Position numbers and translations under genes: made by a program. The notes below the pieces were generated by a model. It had not been told where the DNA came from. It worked only from the letters and a program-made list of their open reading frames with translations, and made no database searches. Below, piece after piece: positions 18,061-26,275 of a DNA stretch of 57,308 bases; position 1 is the stretch's first letter, and each line of letters begins with the position of its first letter. The DNA comes from Lachnospiraceae bacterium (GTDB taxonomy: Bacteria; Bacillota; Clostridia; Lachnospirales; Lachnospiraceae): the NCBI GenBank assembly GCA_014804355.1, contig JAAUZY010000043.1, positions 68,586-125,893 of the forward strand, given 5' to 3'.

Positions 18061-18930
18061 CTATTTCGTATTTCCTAAAAAGATCAGCCCGACCGCACCC
18101 GGACCGGAGTGTGCGCCGATACTCGGTCCGATGGGTCTGATCTCGATATCCGTATAGCCGAATCTCTCTGTGATCATATTTGCAACATATCTTGCATCCA
18201 TTTCACAGTCTCCGTGAACAATTCCGATAAACACCTGTTTATCCTTATATTCCCCCAGCCGTTCTTCCATATTATTCACCAGCGTCATGAGCGACTTCTT
18301 CCGTCCCCGAACCTTATCTAAGGCTACCAGTCTGCCTTCCTTGTCAAAATATAGAATCGGTTTAATATTGATTACTGTACCGAGGATCGCGGAAGACCGG
18401 GATAAACGTCCGCCGCGATACAGGAAATTGAGATCATCCACCGTGAACTGTATGTTCAGATGGGGACTGTTCTCCCGTACCCATGCCGCCGTCTCTTCCA
18501 GTGAACTGCCTGCCTGTTTCATCTCAATCGCCTTGCGGATCATAATACCCTCACCCAAAGATGCCGACAGAGTATCGATCACAATGACATTCATTCCCGA
18601 ATATTTTTCCATGATCTCATCCGCACCATTGACAATATTATTATAGGCGCTGCTGAGCGCGGAAGAAAAACTGATATGCAGAATATTCTTATCCTGTTGT
18701 GCATATTCCTCGAAACGTTCCCTGATTACCTCCGGATTGCTGGCCATAGTGGCCGCTTTCTTTCCCTCGCGCATGGCATCATAGAATTCCTTGACGCTCA
18801 ATTCCTTACCGTCTCCGTACATCTCATCTTCTATCGTATAATAATGCGGAATCACTCCCACTCCATGCTCTTCCAGATAAGCCGGATCCATATCACAGTT
18901 ACTGTCCGTTGTAATTACAAATTCTCGCAT
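18061..18930 (-). CDS. DegV family fatty-acid-binding protein
   Basis: The protein has about 289 residues from the preferred start. It opens with FVITTDSNCDM and contains the DegV signatures SNPEVI, HISFSSALSSAYN, DTLSASLGEG, YRGGRLSR and the closing IGAHSGPGAVGLIFLG. DegV (FakB-like) proteins bind a fatty acid and can present it to a FakA kinase. The in-frame ATG at 18975 adds 15 residues without a ribosome site; AAGGATGG precedes 18930. It ends the minus-strand glycan operon and may only be a passenger there. Confidence 0.9.
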   Translation of the reverse strand: MREFVITTDSNCDMDPAYLEEHGVGVIPHYYTIEDEMYGDGKELSVKEFYDAMREGKKAATMASNPEVIRERFEEYAQQDKNILHISFSSALSSAYNNIVNGADEIMEKYSGMNVIVIDTLSASLGEGIMIRKAIEMKQAGSSLEETAAWVRENSPHLNIQFTVDDLNFLYRGGRLSRSSAILGTVINIKPILYFDKEGRLVALDKVRGRKKSLMTLVNNMEERLGEYKDKQVFIGIVHGDCEMDARYVANMITERFGYTDIEIRPIGPSIGAHSGPGAVGLIFLGNTK

Positions 18931-18999
18931 ATAATCCATCCTTATATCATTTATTGTTGTTTTTTCATTGCTCATATAAAAACATTTCTCAGACGTGAA

Positions 19000-19590
19000 C
19001 TACATCCAATCTTTTATATGATAGCTTTTCGTACAGACTGCATCAAACACAAATCCCTGTTCTTCTATATACTTCTTGTATGAAGAAATCTTCTCTTCCT
19101 GCGCCTCCAGTTCAGGGGACACAAAACACAACTTATAACCCATATCTTTTAATTCCCGATAACTAACCTGATTAAGCGGAATCTTCGTAAAACAGTCCAC
19201 CCACACCCAGTCCGCCTTGCCAGCCATATTGCGAATCGTATCAAGCCCTTCCAGCTCACTGAACCGAAGCGCCACGTCTTTTACCCCCATATCAGTCAGT
19301 AGTTTGATCATCGGGAAAGAAGAATCCAGAAAGAAATACTTCTCTATATGATACTGCTTCATATATTCCAGAACTTTATGCTCGATCCTCTCACTCTTAA
19401 TATTCAGGATCATCGTGCCATGACGATATTCCCTGCAATAATCCTCGAAATCTTCTCCTGCCTCGAAGGGATTGTGTGAGATGTAGATCCTGCCGTTCAA
19501 ATCATCCCGCAGATCAAGCTCTACCCCGTATTCCGTCGGCAGCTTACGCAGCTCTTCTATCGTATTTACTCTGTGTGCTATGTATTCCAT
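19000..19590 (-). CDS. Glycerophosphodiester phosphodiesterase-like TIM-barrel protein
   Basis: The 196-residue protein is shorter than true GDPD enzymes. It keeps an N-terminal His-Arg (IAHRVNT), the acidic pair in GVELDLRDD and a later His in YISHNP, matching the metal and catalytic positions of the PLC-like phosphodiesterase superfamily. Such reduced forms are typical of surface polysaccharide loci. It has no signal peptide. AAAGGAG lies seven bases before the ATG, 15 bp after the GT2 gene. Trimming or releasing a phosphodiester-linked unit is a possible role, inferred only. Confidence 0.75.
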   Translation of the reverse strand: MEYIAHRVNTIEELRKLPTEYGVELDLRDDLNGRIYISHNPFEAGEDFEDYCREYRHGTMILNIKSERIEHKVLEYMKQYHIEKYFFLDSSFPMIKLLTDMGVKDVALRFSELEGLDTIRNMAGKADWVWVDCFTKIPLNQVSYRELKDMGYKLCFVSPELEAQEEKISSYKKYIEEQGFVFDAVCTKSYHIKDWM

Positions 19591-19605
19591 ATCTGTTCTC
19601 CTTTA

Positions 19606-20304
19606 TTATAGGTTACCGTTCTTTTTTAGGTTAATACTGAATTCCAAGGTTCTCTTAATGAATTTCCACTTAGCTTTAAGTCCCGTATTCCACTTGGATT
19701 CCCCGTAGATTCGTTTCGGAAAAAGCACCGGGAATCTGACTACCTTCAGCTTCCTCTTCCGCGCCATATACAGGGCATACAGATCCAGTGAGAAATCATA
19801 GGGCGGATTCTCCCAGCTGTCGAAAAATATCTTAGGAAATACATTCGGCTGAGCATTAATATCATATAATTTCCCGTGCAGATAACAACTCTCAAACACA
19901 CTCATCCCCACAGTAAAGAATACATCAAAAAGCGGTCTTCCTTTACGCCTTCCCTTGGCATATACCAGCCCGCCTTCTTCCTCTATAATGGCGAGCGCCT
20001 TAAGTATATCTGCCGGATCGGTCTGCATATCCGCATGTGTCCAGCCGATATATTCCCCTCTGCACTCCCTCAGACCCTGTAGGATTCCGTAGCCGTAGCC
20101 CTGATTGATCTCCACTTTAGTCGTCCTCGCAAAGGGATATTGGGGCACCAGTTCTGCCAGTATCTGTGCGCTGTGATCCGTAGATCCGTTATCCACGAGA
20201 ATCACTTCGATATCTTCCCTCTCTATGATCTCCCCGAATCGTTTCAGAATCAGCGGTATGTTCTGCTCTTCATTATAGCATGGAACAACGATGGATAATT
20301 TCAT
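19606..20304 (-). CDS. Family 2 glycosyltransferase
   Basis: The 232-residue GT-A enzyme begins LSIVVPCYNEEQNIPLIL and has DNGSTDHS, NQGYGYGILQGL and the metal-binding HADMQTDP. It resembles the polyprenyl-phosphate sugar transferase (dolichol-P-mannose synthase-like) branch of GT2. No membrane anchor is visible. It would make a polyprenyl-P-sugar, which is the donor type used by GT-C proteins such as the one encoded at 21093-23207. It is placed between the HAD and GDPD-like genes with 21 and 15 bp gaps. Confidence 0.9.
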   Translation of the reverse strand: MKLSIVVPCYNEEQNIPLILKRFGEIIEREDIEVILVDNGSTDHSAQILAELVPQYPFARTTKVEINQGYGYGILQGLRECRGEYIGWTHADMQTDPADILKALAIIEEEGGLVYAKGRRKGRPLFDVFFTVGMSVFESCYLHGKLYDINAQPNVFPKIFFDSWENPPYDFSLDLYALYMARKRKLKVVRFPVLFPKRIYGESKWNTGLKAKWKFIKRTLEFSINLKKNGNL

Positions 20305-20325
20305 ATTTCCGTTCCTTTCTTATCA

Positions 20326-21024
20326 TTAATTTCCGTTTATCTGTTTCGCAGACTCACACTGCTGTTGCAATATCTGCTCCGCCATCTCTTCAAACTGAGG
20401 TGCACCGGGCTCTTCCGAACGAAACAAAAATGCCCGTATGCCCGCCGCAGCAGCGCCTTCCACATCCTTTCGCGGATCATCACCAATACAGCACACTTCT
20501 TCCGGAGGAAGCTTCAACTTATCCAGACAAAAAGCAAAAATCTCCGGTGCAGGCTTCTCTATGCCCGCCTCCTCACTGGTCACCAGATAGCAGATCTTGT
20601 CCGCAATGCCCAGCGCCTCGATCTTGCGGTGTTGAATATGCGCTGTCAAATCGGTACAGATCATAATTCGGATTCCGTGTTCCAGCATACAATCCATAAA
20701 TTCTCCCGCGCCCTCCCGAAGTGACATTTTCTCCAGAAAAGTGCCCCAATATATTTCGTACATTTGCAGGGATAGCGGTATCGGATTTACTCCCAAATAC
20801 TCCAGAGTCTTCTGAAAATACAACAATCTGTTGTGTGATGCCCCCACATTACCCAGCCGTTTCTTTGTTTCTTTTTTCCCGAAATTATATGCTTCCTCAT
20901 ACTGCGGGCCTGTAATCTTAAGCTGCCCGCAGATAAACTCCCTCACTTTTGCCGATGCCTCTTCATTCAGCGGTTCATATGCATATAATGTATTGTCCAG
21001 ATCCAATATGACTGCTCGTATCAT
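20326..21024 (-). CDS. HAD-superfamily phosphatase (subfamily IA)
   Basis: The 232-residue protein has motif I LDLDNTLY (Asp8, Asp10), motif II CTDLTA, a lysine in EKPAPEIF and motif IV GDDPRKDVEGAAAAG. It should remove phosphate from a small sugar or polyol phosphate. In context it may act on the product of the PRK-like kinase or on a phosphorylated intermediate of the same pathway, as GmhB does in heptose activation (analogy only). GAAAGG precedes the ATG. Confidence 0.88.
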   Translation of the reverse strand: MIRAVILDLDNTLYAYEPLNEEASAKVREFICGQLKITGPQYEEAYNFGKKETKKRLGNVGASHNRLLYFQKTLEYLGVNPIPLSLQMYEIYWGTFLEKMSLREGAGEFMDCMLEHGIRIMICTDLTAHIQHRKIEALGIADKICYLVTSEEAGIEKPAPEIFAFCLDKLKLPPEEVCCIGDDPRKDVEGAAAAGIRAFLFRSEEPGAPQFEEMAEQILQQQCESAKQINGN

Positions 21025-21092
21025 AGTTACCTTTCTCTTTGCAATTCCATATATTCTGTTTTCTTGATCAAATATTGTATATCGTCAATGCA

Positions 21093-23207
21093 CTAGTTTC
21101 TCCTCATGATCTCACTGATCACGACAAGCAGCATTACCTGTATCATACCGTTTGTGCCGTCTTCCCACAGGATATGACCACCCGTCAGGTCCTCGATCTG
21201 CGGAATTGCCGCACGGGCAATATTCTCCCAAACCTCCCTGCTTACCTTAAGATCGCCGCCCGCAAACAGGATTCGCTGATGCAGCAAATCATTGTCATAG
21301 GACAAAATCCCTTTTACGCCTTGTTCCTGCATGAGCGCCAGCATAGGTTCCGCATCAATACTGACATCCATTAAGAACTCTACACCCAGATCCGCTCTGT
21401 ACCCATCCTCTATCATTTTTAAGTCTTTTGGCAATCCGGTGTCAAAATATCGAATAACCAGATCCGCGTACTGTTTCTGCGGATAGATATACTTCTCCGC
21501 ATCTTTACGACGTTTCTCAATCTGTGCTCTGATGTCGGCTGCCGCATGCCCCCTGCTGGCCTGATCCCGGCCCATCTTCCAATAATATCTGAGCGCTTCA
21601 TCGGTATCCAGATAGATCTTTAAATCCAGCACCTGCCTCATCTGCGGCAGATACAGAGAATGAAGCCCACACATAACGATATAGGGTTTGGGCGCTACCT
21701 TCCTCTTACCGGTAAAAGTCCCCGTGCTGTGATCATAATCCGACCGTTTTACGGAATTGTTCCCTCGCAGCACCCGCAAATCCTCCGCCTGTCTGTACAG
21801 ATAATTTGCCCGCGGATTTAAATGTGTTATCTCATTCCAGTTGCTGTCTCCCCGCTCCCACCTGTGATCTCCGTCGCCCTCAATATTCAATATATTTTCC
21901 TCAGACATAAGCTCTCCCAGCATGGCAAGCAGTCTGCTCTTTCCTGCTCCGCTGTCCCCGGCGATGCCGATTGTAAACGGGCGATTTCTCCTACGATAAT
22001 AAGCATTACTGTTTACGCCGTACAGGTACATAGATACGACCAGAATCAGAAACACTCCGACCATTAATGTAAACACAATGTTTTTGACATCCTCATTTAC
22101 ATATTTTAGACAGTTTAGATTCCTGCCCAGAATTGACAGATCCGTAAATCCCGTAACATGCAGACAGATATAATAAAGCAGGTACAGCAGATTAAATATG
22201 CCGTACACCATGACCATTTTTCCTCTATTCACAGACAGTCCCGCAAGATAGAGCATGAAGAAAGGTACGATCCATATAAACCACGCCGGCATAGCCGGTA
22301 CAAAAGCCAGAAAAACGCTGAACAACAACCCCGTCATACTGATCAGCAGATCCCTGTTCATCTGATTGATATGAAATGCCTGAAAATAAATAAAGAGCAG
22401 TACCAGCACGCATAACAGAAGATGAGCCTTGCCGTAATCAATATAAACATTACCCATAGCGCTTTGTTCTTTGTTGAACAGCACCATATTGACAAATCCG
22501 CTTCCCCAGAAAGGCGCCACGATCAAAATCGTAAGCAGGATCGGAAGTCCTGTCATGATGATTGCCTTTCTGTGCCCTTTTTTCTTATAAAGATAGAGAA
22601 AAAACAACGGCAGTACAACCGCTATGTGAAACTTGGAAGCCAGCGAAAGCGTAAGAAATACCACAAATTTCCATTCATTGCGCACCGTCTCCCGCTCTGA
22701 CACACCCACCTGTGTCAGATAATAAATCGCTCCCATCAGAAATACTGTCGGTATAATGTCTAACTGTCCGTGCATATAAGAGGCGTACAGAATAATCGGC
22801 GACAGGAAATACAATACTAAAATGTATTTCCTTTTAGATTTAGATATGCGCATGAGATAATATAGTCCCAGAAGATCCATGATAAGCAGCGGCATCTTAA
22901 AAAGCAGATTCCGCATAAAAACAGGAAGCGTACCGCAAAATGTCACAAGCACACCACCGACACTCTCAATCAGAAGCATGACGGGCGGGTACGGAAAAGA
23001 AGGCAGCAATCTATGATCATAGTAATATTGATATGGATTTTCCCCGCCAAGGAAACATTTCACGAAAGGAATAAACATCAGATCCTGGTAATCGGATGAA
23101 AACAGACCCATCAGCAACATTTTCAATATGACCGTTCCTGTAATTGCAGTTCCCAATATTTTATGATAATTTTCCTCTAAGTCCTGCTCGTTTAACTTCC
23201 ATAACAT
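21093..23207 (-). CDS. GT-C membrane glycosyltransferase fused to a phosphoribulokinase-like kinase
   Basis: The 704-residue protein has two parts. Residues 1-400 form about ten membrane segments with SDYQD, an NPY turn, PYPP and HGQLD, as in GT87/ALG-type GT-C transferases that use lipid-linked donors. Residues 410-600 are a cytoplasmic P-loop kinase: Walker A GIAGDSGAGKS (414-424), acidic D445/D447, LNPRAN, SDYDHSTG, EALRYYWKMGRDQASRGH and YIYPQKQYADLVI. These closely follow plant and cyanobacterial phosphoribulokinase more than uridine kinase. A conserved-looking tail runs to 704. No such fusion is known to me. Substrates are unknown. Confidence 0.85.
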   Translation of the reverse strand: MLWKLNEQDLEENYHKILGTAITGTVILKMLLMGLFSSDYQDLMFIPFVKCFLGGENPYQYYYDHRLLPSFPYPPVMLLIESVGGVLVTFCGTLPVFMRNLLFKMPLLIMDLLGLYYLMRISKSKRKYILVLYFLSPIILYASYMHGQLDIIPTVFLMGAIYYLTQVGVSERETVRNEWKFVVFLTLSLASKFHIAVVLPLFFLYLYKKKGHRKAIIMTGLPILLTILIVAPFWGSGFVNMVLFNKEQSAMGNVYIDYGKAHLLLCVLVLLFIYFQAFHINQMNRDLLISMTGLLFSVFLAFVPAMPAWFIWIVPFFMLYLAGLSVNRGKMVMVYGIFNLLYLLYYICLHVTGFTDLSILGRNLNCLKYVNEDVKNIVFTLMVGVFLILVVSMYLYGVNSNAYYRRRNRPFTIGIAGDSGAGKSRLLAMLGELMSEENILNIEGDGDHRWERGDSNWNEITHLNPRANYLYRQAEDLRVLRGNNSVKRSDYDHSTGTFTGKRKVAPKPYIVMCGLHSLYLPQMRQVLDLKIYLDTDEALRYYWKMGRDQASRGHAAADIRAQIEKRRKDAEKYIYPQKQYADLVIRYFDTGLPKDLKMIEDGYRADLGVEFLMDVSIDAEPMLALMQEQGVKGILSYDNDLLHQRILFAGGDLKVSREVWENIARAAIPQIEDLTGGHILWEDGTNGMIQVMLLVVISEIMRRN

Positions 23208-23284
23208 GGATTCTTATGCCTTTCCGTGTACTTTTATCCCTGCCTAATCTTCATTTTTTACTGAAAGTCCGTCTTATATTCTAC

Positions 23285-24982
23285 TTAAATATAATGTTCT
23301 GTCTGCATAAATCCCTTAAAATACTTCCAAGTCTCCTGATAGCCTTCATAGTCCGCAGGTGTCCCCCAGCCGACATACCGCCCGATATCAAAGATTTTGG
23401 CACAATATCCTAAGTCCAGCACGTGCTTTGCTACCTGATCCACGTAAAATTCCCCGTTGATACGGTCATCTTCCGCGATCATCTTCTCCGTTGCATCCAA
23501 GAATATCTGTGCTCTCTTAAACCAGAAGGTCGCCACCACCGCCGGATCTTCCATAGGCGTGTCGGAAATCGCCTTTTTAATCGATGTGCCTGTGATATTT
23601 CCCTTCCCGTCAGTAATCATCCAACCGTAAGCATTAGGATTCCGAAGCACGGCCTCATTATGCCTATATGTAAAGACAATACAATCACATTCCTGCTTCA
23701 GCGCCTCATATGCTGTCACGTCGATATCCATCCCATTGTCACATCCCGCGATCAGAAGCGGCTCCTCCGGCTCCAGCCGGTCTTTTGCCAGCATACAGGT
23801 ACACGCCTGCCCTTCCGTCAGATGATCTACCGTAATAAAGGAGGCTTTCGGATAATAGGCGCGGATAGCATCCTCCACACCGTCTGTCTTATGAAAAGTT
23901 CTGTCCACATAAATTACATTGCTGCCATCCGATGCCACGCCCGGCAAATCGGCAGTGGCGCATACCACCATCGGCTTTTCTTCTCCTGTAGCCCTGTCCA
24001 CCGTCATGATCGCCGGCTTATGTACCGAATAACCCGCATCCGCAAACCGCTGCCCTGCACCGGCCATCGGAATCAGAATTTTACCGTTTTCCGATCCTGT
24101 CTGATCTTCCGGCAGAGCCTTCACGCCGGGCTTCTCATCGCTTTGTTGTGTCTTGCGGATTCGATCCGTCCAATAAACGAAGTCCTCCATATCCTCCGGC
24201 GTTCCCCACTGGCAGAAATATTCCACGTTCGTGGGTATCCATACCTTAAGCCCGTCTTTTACCATAAAATTATAGGGAAGCGATGCATAATATTCCCCGT
24301 TAATAGCGCACTCCTCATGCTCCGTCAACATTTGACAGTATTTTTCCATGATTACACCGTTCTTAAAATAATAGGTACCTGGAGAATGTTTTGCCTTGGT
24401 CTTATCTTTCTCAAAAGAATACTTCTCACGAATCTCTATCAGGTCATCCGCCTCATCCGTTAAGCAGGAGGCATAATAATTCTTCTCTGGCAGCAGGTTC
24501 GGATGAAATCCCGTATAACACGGCACCGCGCCGTCGCAGTCACGCTCTCTTGCTTCCTTTGCAAAGGCTTCATAATCCCAAGTCATATAGAAATCACAGT
24601 AATTGATGATAAAGCCATCATCACTGTTGATCTCTTTTGATCCTATAATCTCGCCACCCACAGGCTCCGTCTGCTCATCTTCCCTGCAAATCATCCTATA
24701 TGCACGCAGTACGTCGTAAACCGGTCCCTTCTTGACCCAGTCCTCTATCGATACGACAGTTGCCTTCGGAGCAAGAGCCAGAAGACGCTCTCGCATGGAC
24801 GGATCCGCTTGCAGATGTTCACCGCGGCAGACGAAAATGAAATTAACATCTGAAGGATACATTCCCTTTACGATCCACTCTATAATCGGTTTCTCCATCA
24901 CCTTAATAAAAGGCTTCAACTCCTTATAACCTGCTGCCACAAAACGGGACCCATACCCCGTCATCGGAATCATTACGTTCAT
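23285..24982 (-). CDS. Tandem two-domain nucleotidyltransferase
   Basis: The 565-residue protein carries two NTP_transferase (GT-A-like) domains. Residues 1-270 start NVMIPMTGYGSRFVAAGY with KELKPFI, and residues 305-565 start ILIPMAGAGQRFADAGY with HKPAI. Each has its own metal-site region (INYCDFY in the first, AGCDNGMD in the second). They are not identical, so the two may activate different sugars or one may be regulatory. The expected product is an NDP-sugar or NDP-polyol. The gene begins nine bases after the aldolase stop, so translation is tightly coupled. Confidence 0.88.
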   Translation of the reverse strand: MNVMIPMTGYGSRFVAAGYKELKPFIKVMEKPIIEWIVKGMYPSDVNFIFVCRGEHLQADPSMRERLLALAPKATVVSIEDWVKKGPVYDVLRAYRMICREDEQTEPVGGEIIGSKEINSDDGFIINYCDFYMTWDYEAFAKEARERDCDGAVPCYTGFHPNLLPEKNYYASCLTDEADDLIEIREKYSFEKDKTKAKHSPGTYYFKNGVIMEKYCQMLTEHEECAINGEYYASLPYNFMVKDGLKVWIPTNVEYFCQWGTPEDMEDFVYWTDRIRKTQQSDEKPGVKALPEDQTGSENGKILIPMAGAGQRFADAGYSVHKPAIMTVDRATGEEKPMVVCATADLPGVASDGSNVIYVDRTFHKTDGVEDAIRAYYPKASFITVDHLTEGQACTCMLAKDRLEPEEPLLIAGCDNGMDIDVTAYEALKQECDCIVFTYRHNEAVLRNPNAYGWMITDGKGNITGTSIKKAISDTPMEDPAVVATFWFKRAQIFLDATEKMIAEDDRINGEFYVDQVAKHVLDLGYCAKIFDIGRYVGWGTPADYEGYQETWKYFKGFMQTEHYI

Positions 24983-24991
24983 TTTCCTACC

Positions 24992-26059
24992 TCATTTCTG
25001 TCTGCGATATTTCTCCGCCTCCCAGCCCAGCAGTTCATCCTGCTGCGTGCCGTCTAAATAACACATCTTATGCCCAATATCGGCATATTGTACCTGCGCA
25101 GCGAAGCTCATTACATTTTCGATCTCCTGCGCCTTTTTTACACTCTCCGCCAGTATATAGAAATGTCCCTCATGATATATAAGCGTCGGCAGACCATAAC
25201 ACTCGATAAAATCTTCAATATCCTGTCTGTCATAATCCTTCTTAAGCTGCAGCAGTTTCTTATTTGCATAGACTACGCAGTCAGGACAGAAGGCATGATC
25301 CCAGATTCCTTTTTCCACCAGCTTACTGCCTGCGTACTCCTGCGACAGATAGCGGTTTTCGGACAGGTAGACGATATTGTCCTGCAGCATATTAATCTGC
25401 CCTATCGTCTCCCAAATCCTCGTCGCATTCCTGTTCGCACTGTCATCTATCCCCAAATACTCTGCAATCTTCTCTAAGACCTGCTCTGTATGCCGGATCA
25501 CCGCTTCCCCACTCTCACCGCTGACCACCAGCCCGTGATTTGCCAGGAAAATAATAGATCCGTCCGCTCCCTGTGCCTGCTGCTCCCGATACAGTTTACA
25601 GTAAGTCTCCGCCAGCGCAGCTCCCGGCTTCCTGTAAGGCACGAACACCGCCTTCGGAAAAAGTGAACGCAGTGTCTCCATACCGTCTGCTCTTGCCGTC
25701 AGAACATTGACCAGCGTAGGATGCGAATGGAGTGTATATTTCCCGGTAACCGCGTGCAGAAATGTCTCTATCGATGCCCTTGTACCATCGATCTGTGCTT
25801 CCTGTAACAGTTTTTTACCCAGTTCCTCCGTAAAGACATCCTTCTCATAAGGCTCTACATGGTCTTTGAAATAATCCCTTATCTTCCTATAATCTACCTT
25901 GGAATAACCGTCCTGCTCATTTACATCCGCCAGTTGAACGCCGGAACTTTTAACGAGCATGATATGATCATCCGGCTTAACGGATGTGTTCCCTCCGCCC
26001 GCCTGTGCCAGATCATTTCGCATCCCGGCATATTTCGATATCCTGATATAATCCTGCAT
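24992..26059 (-). CDS. Class II aldolase/epimerase-family protein
   Basis: The 355-residue protein shows the AraD/FucA-type pattern AQAGGGNTSVK, LVKSSGVQL, the zinc ligands in LHSHPT, and NHGLVVSGE. A further C-terminal portion (FCPDCVVY to the end) resembles that of rhamnulose-1-phosphate aldolase relatives. It would cleave or epimerise a phosphorylated ketose. The ATG at 26059 has GGAAGGAT ahead of it, and the longer reading from 26098 adds 13 residues without support. As first gene of the operon it may supply or divert a pentose or hexose phosphate for the kinase and nucleotidyltransferase. Confidence 0.85.
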   Translation of the reverse strand: MQDYIRISKYAGMRNDLAQAGGGNTSVKPDDHIMLVKSSGVQLADVNEQDGYSKVDYRKIRDYFKDHVEPYEKDVFTEELGKKLLQEAQIDGTRASIETFLHAVTGKYTLHSHPTLVNVLTARADGMETLRSLFPKAVFVPYRKPGAALAETYCKLYREQQAQGADGSIIFLANHGLVVSGESGEAVIRHTEQVLEKIAEYLGIDDSANRNATRIWETIGQINMLQDNIVYLSENRYLSQEYAGSKLVEKGIWDHAFCPDCVVYANKKLLQLKKDYDRQDIEDFIECYGLPTLIYHEGHFYILAESVKKAQEIENVMSFAAQVQYADIGHKMCYLDGTQQDELLGWEAEKYRRQK

Positions 26060-26150
26060 GATATATAATCCTTCCGTCACTTGACTTACTAACACCAATG
26101 TCCTTCTTCTTCGCCCATTTTATCATATTCCTGTGGGTATGTAAAATAAG

Positions 26151-26195
26151 AAAAAAACGAACAGGATGAACTTCTGTGGAATCCCGTTCACCCTG
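26151..26195 (-). terminator. Rho-independent terminator after the pullulanase gene
   Basis: On the minus strand CAGGGTGAAC pairs with GTTCATCCTG (one wobble) and runs into GTTCG and seven T. It stands 81 bp after the pulA stop and upstream of the aldolase, so the glycan operon is separated from the pullulanase transcript. Confidence 0.8.
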
Positions 26196-26275
26196 CCCGA
26201 ACCATTCGGCATATACTACTATCTGCCGTCTTTACTATTTTTACACGGATATACTGCCTATATCCGGCTTTATCA

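Noticed and set aside
23423-24463. A 346-codon plus-strand open frame.
   Set aside because: It lies wholly opposite the tandem nucleotidyltransferase, has an improbable His/Arg/Ile-rich composition and no ribosome site.
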